This document shows positions 60,501-64,000 of a stretch of 64,000 bases of DNA, in pieces. The DNA comes from Aaosphaeria pasadenensis (taxonomy: Eukaryota; Ascomycota; Dothideomycetes; Pleosporales): NCBI GenBank assembly GCA_022813625.1, contig JAKLMB010000020.1, positions 124,001-188,000 of the forward strand, written 5' to 3'. The notes below the pieces were generated by a model. It was not told the DNA's origin. It was given only the letters and a program-made list of their open reading frames with translations, and did no database searches. The position numbers and the translations under genes were made by a program. Within the stretch, counting starts at the first letter, position 1, and each line of letters begins with the position of its first letter.

Positions 60501-60858
60501 CAAATGTCCTTTTTTTTTTCTTCCTTTTTTCTCCTTCTCTTCCCAAACCCTGCCTTTTGCCTTACCTGGAATCATAAACCCAGACCATACCATACCTTAC
60601 GAGTACCTTGACTCTATTACGGAATTCCCTTGACAACCCTGACCCTGCTTGCTTTGCCTATCTGGCCTGCCCTGTAACTTGTAACTTGTAACCTTGCCCT
60701 GTCCGTCCACCTAATCTACTCTGTCCACCACCACCGGGACCACCACCACCAACCACCACACTCGACGCATCCTCCCTCTCCCTATCCCGAATCCCTATCT
60801 ATTTTTCTTTCTTTTTTCCTCTTCTCCTCTTCTCCTTCCTCTCTTCTATTTCTTCAAC
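57532..60858. other. 3.3 kb intergenic, repeat-bearing
   Basis: No gene is supported. The first kilobase is AT-rich with TATATA runs (57825-57845, 58080-58092). Later there are CCACCACAT repeats (about 59127-59160), GATACAA repeats (59930-59950) and a CAC run. The final 80 bp before 60859 is almost pure pyrimidine (TTTCTTTCTTTTTTCCTC), as in fungal housekeeping promoters. Confidence 0.5.
60238..60266. repeat. CAC trinucleotide repeat
   Basis: About nine CAC/ACC units in tandem. Confidence 0.9.
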
Positions 60859-61699
60859 ATGTCCTCCCCTTCCATCCAGGCCGACGCTACATCTTCTCAC
60901 CCGCCTGCGCACAAGCCTGACCCCACCATCCTCAACACCAACAACACCACCTCCTCTACCACCACCACATCCGCCGATAACAACGATGCCTCCCAAAGAG
61001 GACTCTCCTCCACCGGTGCCTCCGCCGCCTCCAAACTCGCCAGTGCACAGATGAGGCTACGAGGTGCCCTCCGCCAATTCCCCGACTTCCCCTCCCCAGG
61101 TATCTTGTTCGAGGACATCCTCCCCATCTTCGCCAACCCCTCCACCCACGAGGACCTCATCTCCGCCCTCGAATTGCACGTCGCCTCTGCCTACCCCACC
61201 AAGCCGGACGTCATTGTTGGCCTCGATGCTCGCGGCTTCCTCTTCGGTCCCAGCCTGGCCCTGCGTCTCGGTGCTGCTTTCGTCCCCGTGAGGAAGCAGG
61301 GAAAGCTCCCCGGCCCCTGTGAGACCGCTAGCTACGAGAAGGAGTACGGCCAGGATTTCTTCCAGATGCAGGCCGATGCCATCAAGCCTGGCCAGAATGT
61401 CTTGATTGTTGACGACATCATTGCTACTGGTATGTGTTTTCTGCTTCCGTACAATTTTTTTTTTACTTTTTTTTCTTGCTCAAAGATCACCCCACCTCAC
61501 GCCGATCCTCCACCTTCGATCACTATAACTAACGTACAATATAGGCGGCTCCGCATCCGCAGCCGGCTCGCTCGTCAAGAAGCTCGGCGGTTCCCTCGTT
61601 GGCTACGTCTTCATCCTCGAACTCGATTTCCTCAAGGGCCGCGCGAAGCTCGATGCCCCCGTCTACACCCTTCTGTCAAGCCAGGAGGCGAAGCAGTAA
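60859..61699 (+). CDS. APT1: Adenine phosphoribosyltransferase
   Basis: Two exons, 60859-61429 and 61545-61699, with a 115 bp intron that splits the PRPP-binding loop. Product 241 residues. It makes AMP from adenine and PRPP (purine salvage, cytosol). The core starts near residue 65 with [21 protein letters not shown]. Next come [12 protein letters not shown] and [12 protein letters not shown] (the flexible loop region), [13 protein letters not shown], and the PRPP motif [13 protein letters not shown] (181-193). FLKGRAKL lies near the end. The first about 60 residues are an extra Ser/Thr/Asn/Pro-rich extension compared with the usual 180-residue enzyme. It may be disordered, or translation may start further in. 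Confidence 0.95.
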
Positions 61700-62877
61700 G
61701 GGATTATAACGTCAAAACCCTGCAGCATATGCACATAAATCACACCACATCGCTGGATCAGATCATGCTTGTTTCCTGATCCAGCATTACACAAAATTAT
61801 TCAAATTCAACCATACGATTCTATAGACACGGTTTGCATGGGACGGCGCTGGAGGATTCTTAGTTGTTGCTTGCTGCCTGCTCAATGCAAGGGAAGATCG
61901 CTCGTCTCGTCCGATCTGCCATGGGAAAAGCTACCGCACACATGTCGCACAAACATTAGGCATCAACACGTTGTGGCACAATAACCAGGCATTGGATCGA
62001 ACTTAATACTGGCTGCTGAGATTTTATCGCGAGAATCCCCCCGCCCTATGCCACGATTGGAAGCATTGTGCGCCTTTTTTTCGTTCCTGGTCGAGTCCGG
62101 ACCATGCGGGTCAGACGCGGCAACGGCCTTCCTATTCTGACGCGAGCAGGAGGGGCTGGCACAAATAGAAGGATGGGATTGCGGATCCCGGTTTTGATTC
62201 AGTTTTTTCCCTTAATACCTCGGTTCTTATTTGAAAAGGAGAAAAGATGCCGTTTTACGATTCACGGAGATGTTATCTTATAGACAGTTACTTGAGTTGG
62301 AGAGAAAATATGTTGGATATCTTCTTGCATCTGGGCGTATATCTTGGAGAAAAAGCGCTCAGTAGTGATTGATGTTTGTTGTCATAGATGAGAAAATAAA
62401 AAAGTTTGGTCAGTTCGATTCGAAGCCCCAACCACGCTAGCAAATCATCAGATACCTTACACAGTATGTTCGAATGCATGCAGTCCAGATGAAAACGTTT
62501 CCATCATTATTAAGAGCATTGTTCCTATTTATAACAGCCATCATTAGCACCTTGAAAAGGCTTCGGTATAAGACCAATGCTTCCCCGTCGCAAAACGTGA
62601 AGCCGCAACGAGAATCTTTCGTAAAGACGTGCGTGTCCATGTAGGTATCCGACTCCCCATGTCCTGTTACGGTTTAGCGTAGATGCTGTGCAACAATTTC
62701 CTGAGTTGATTACCCCTCCGCTAGTCCCCTTTCGGATCATTCCGGGATCGGAAGCTGGAGGGTCCCCCGCCATCGGACTGAGGTATACTCGCATACATTA
62801 CACAGTGTACAGTGACATACTTACTATGTATTAGTACATACACAGCAGTAGTCATTCATCACCATCCGAGAGTAGCC
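61700..62877. other. Intergenic
   Basis: No supported gene. It separates two genes on the same strand. Confidence 0.5.
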
Positions 62878-63571
62878 ATGCAATGCCGTAACATCTTCAC
62901 TTCCCTCTCACGACAACACCTCCCCAGACTTCTTAAACAGAGCAATTCCCTCCGTCCAGTCCTCCCTCGACTCCAATTGCATCAACACCCTACTACACCC
63001 ACTCGCTACGCTTTCTCCACCTCATCCAACACCATGTCTGACGTCAAGAAGATCCTCACCACCGAGGCCTGCCCTCGTAAGCTCCCTCATCTCCAGTCAT
63101 TGATAATCCACAATTGCTAATCTACGAAACAGCTGCTGGCCCTTACGTATGTCAATCCCACCTCCCTTACCTGCTCCCCGCAACCACAACCCCACGAACG
63201 AATCCCCACCTCTAACCCCCTCCCCACCACAGTCCCAAGCCATCGTCGCCGGCCCCAACATCTACGTCTCAGGCCAAATCCCCGCCGACAAGACCGGCGC
63301 ACTCGTCGAGGGCGACATCGGCGTGAAGACGCAAGCCTGCATCGACAACATCAAAGCCATCCTCGCCGAGGCCGGCAGCGACATCACGCGGGTGATCAAG
63401 GTCAACGTGTTCCTGGACGACATGGCCAACTTCGCAGCCATGAACGCCGTCTACGAGAAGGGTTTCGCGCACAAGCCCGCACGCAGCTGCGTCGCCGTCA
63501 AGACGCTGCCCAAGAACGTGCCCGTCGAGATCGAGTGCATTGCGTACCAGGGTGAGCTTGCCAGGTTGTAG
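62878..63571 (+). CDS. MMF1: RidA/YjgF/Mmf1 family enamine/imine deaminase, with mitochondrial-type presequence
   Basis: Three exons: 62878-63076, 63133-63146 (only 14 bp) and 63233-63571. Introns are 56 and 86 bp. Product 183 residues. RidA proteins hydrolyse reactive 2-aminoacrylate and related imines released by threonine/serine dehydratases. Core motifs: PPAGPYSQA spanning the small exon, NIYVSGQIP, VIKVNVFLDDM, Arg155 in PARSCVAV (substrate carboxylate), and Glu172 in VEIECIA (catalytic). The first about 52 residues are rich in Arg, Leu, Ser and His without acidic residues, fitting a mitochondrial presequence. A second Met at residue 53 (63034) starts a cytosolic-length form. Symbol by analogy with yeast Mmf1; Hmf1 would be the cytosolic form. 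Confidence 0.93.
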
Positions 63572-64000
63572 TGCCTGATATTTGCTGTTGACGGCTTTGT
63601 AGGATAGATTGTCGGCGAGAAGAACGAGACGATGGAGGATGTGAGCTGTTGAAAATACGAAAAGGTGCACTGGAGGAGAGGGTGGACCAAGGACTTCGTG
63701 TACTGTGTGTGTACTGTCCAAACAAAAAAGGAATATTTGCCAGACATTGGCATGGAAATGCGTTATTGTCCACCTACCTTGTTGCATTTGACGACGTTAT
63801 TGCCCTTGCCTGATAGCATTGTTATCGACCTGGACCACCGTCGATTCTCTATGTTTGACACGATACCTCCCAAGATCCCAGCCAGGGTCGTCCATCTACC
63901 AATTCCCATTTCGATCTTGGCGACTTATTTTCCGTCGCGACCAAGTCCAATTGACACACAATATCCAACCCAGGAACTCGCCCACCCAAGCACCTATACT
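63572..64000. other. End of window, no gene seen
   Basis: 3' flank of the RidA gene; I see no further start of a gene before the window ends. Confidence 0.5.

Overview
The window looks like a 64 kb stretch of nuclear DNA from a filamentous ascomycete (Pezizomycotina). Class Dothideomycetes is my best guess, from gene content and style rather than from any search. Supporting signs are short introns (mostly 43-110 bp) with GT..AG ends and CTAAC/CTGAC-type branch sites, monocistronic genes on both strands, pyrimidine-rich or TATA-type promoters, and families typical of moulds. These include a patatin/NB-ARC/TPR receptor, a Kre9-like GPI wall protein, a GH5 exo-glucanase, an SMP-30-like propeller and an AAA protein with a fungal N-terminal domain. 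I found no transposon, CRISPR array, rRNA or convincing tRNA gene.

Layout. 1-5.5 kb: a minus-strand NOD-like receptor (patatin, NB-ARC, TPR) of four exons whose frame is broken by one in-frame TGA between the NB-ARC and TPR parts. 5.5-8.4 kb: a large propeller-like protein ending in a CaaX box. 8.4-12.5 kb: no gene seen. 12.5-16.7 kb: an F-box protein (-) and a secreted/one-membrane-pass wall-sensor-like protein (+). 17.6-18.6 kb: a small secreted protein (-). 21-22.3 kb: an APH-fold kinase-like protein (+). 22.8-23.6 kb: a small gene (-) with three related introns that arose by tandem duplication of an exon-intron unit. 25-26 kb: an SMP-30-like propeller (-). 27.5-28.6 kb: a mitochondrial Bax-inhibitor-1 family protein (+). 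30.1-31.7 kb: a zinc finger fused to a TENA/THI-4 domain (-). 34.9-36.3 kb: a GH5 exo-beta-1,3-glucanase (+). 36.3-41.9 kb: a gene-free stretch whose last 2.4 kb is crowded with microsatellites and G-quadruplex motifs. 41.9-44.9 kb: a Kre9-like GPI protein and an SDR (+). 46.4-48.0 kb: a disordered protein with polyQ and an array of TPRK motifs (+). 49-51.1 kb: a secreted TIM-barrel hydrolase-like protein (+). 51.4-53.7 kb: an AAA ATPase (-). 55.4-57.5 kb: a single-exon fusion of homoserine kinase and AIR synthase (+). 60.9-61.7 kb: adenine phosphoribosyltransferase (+). 62.9-63.6 kb: a RidA/Mmf1 family protein (+).

How they fit together. Most genes are independent housekeeping, wall or defence genes. 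The right end groups four activities: threonine synthesis and AIR formation (one fusion protein), purine salvage (APT1) and reactive enamine/imine clearance (RidA). The wall genes (GH5, Kre9-like protein, wall-sensor-like protein) are scattered. Strongest leads are the homoserine kinase-PurM fusion, the tandem exon-intron duplication, the zinc finger-TENA fusion, the receptor interrupted by a single stop, and the CaaX-tailed propeller protein.
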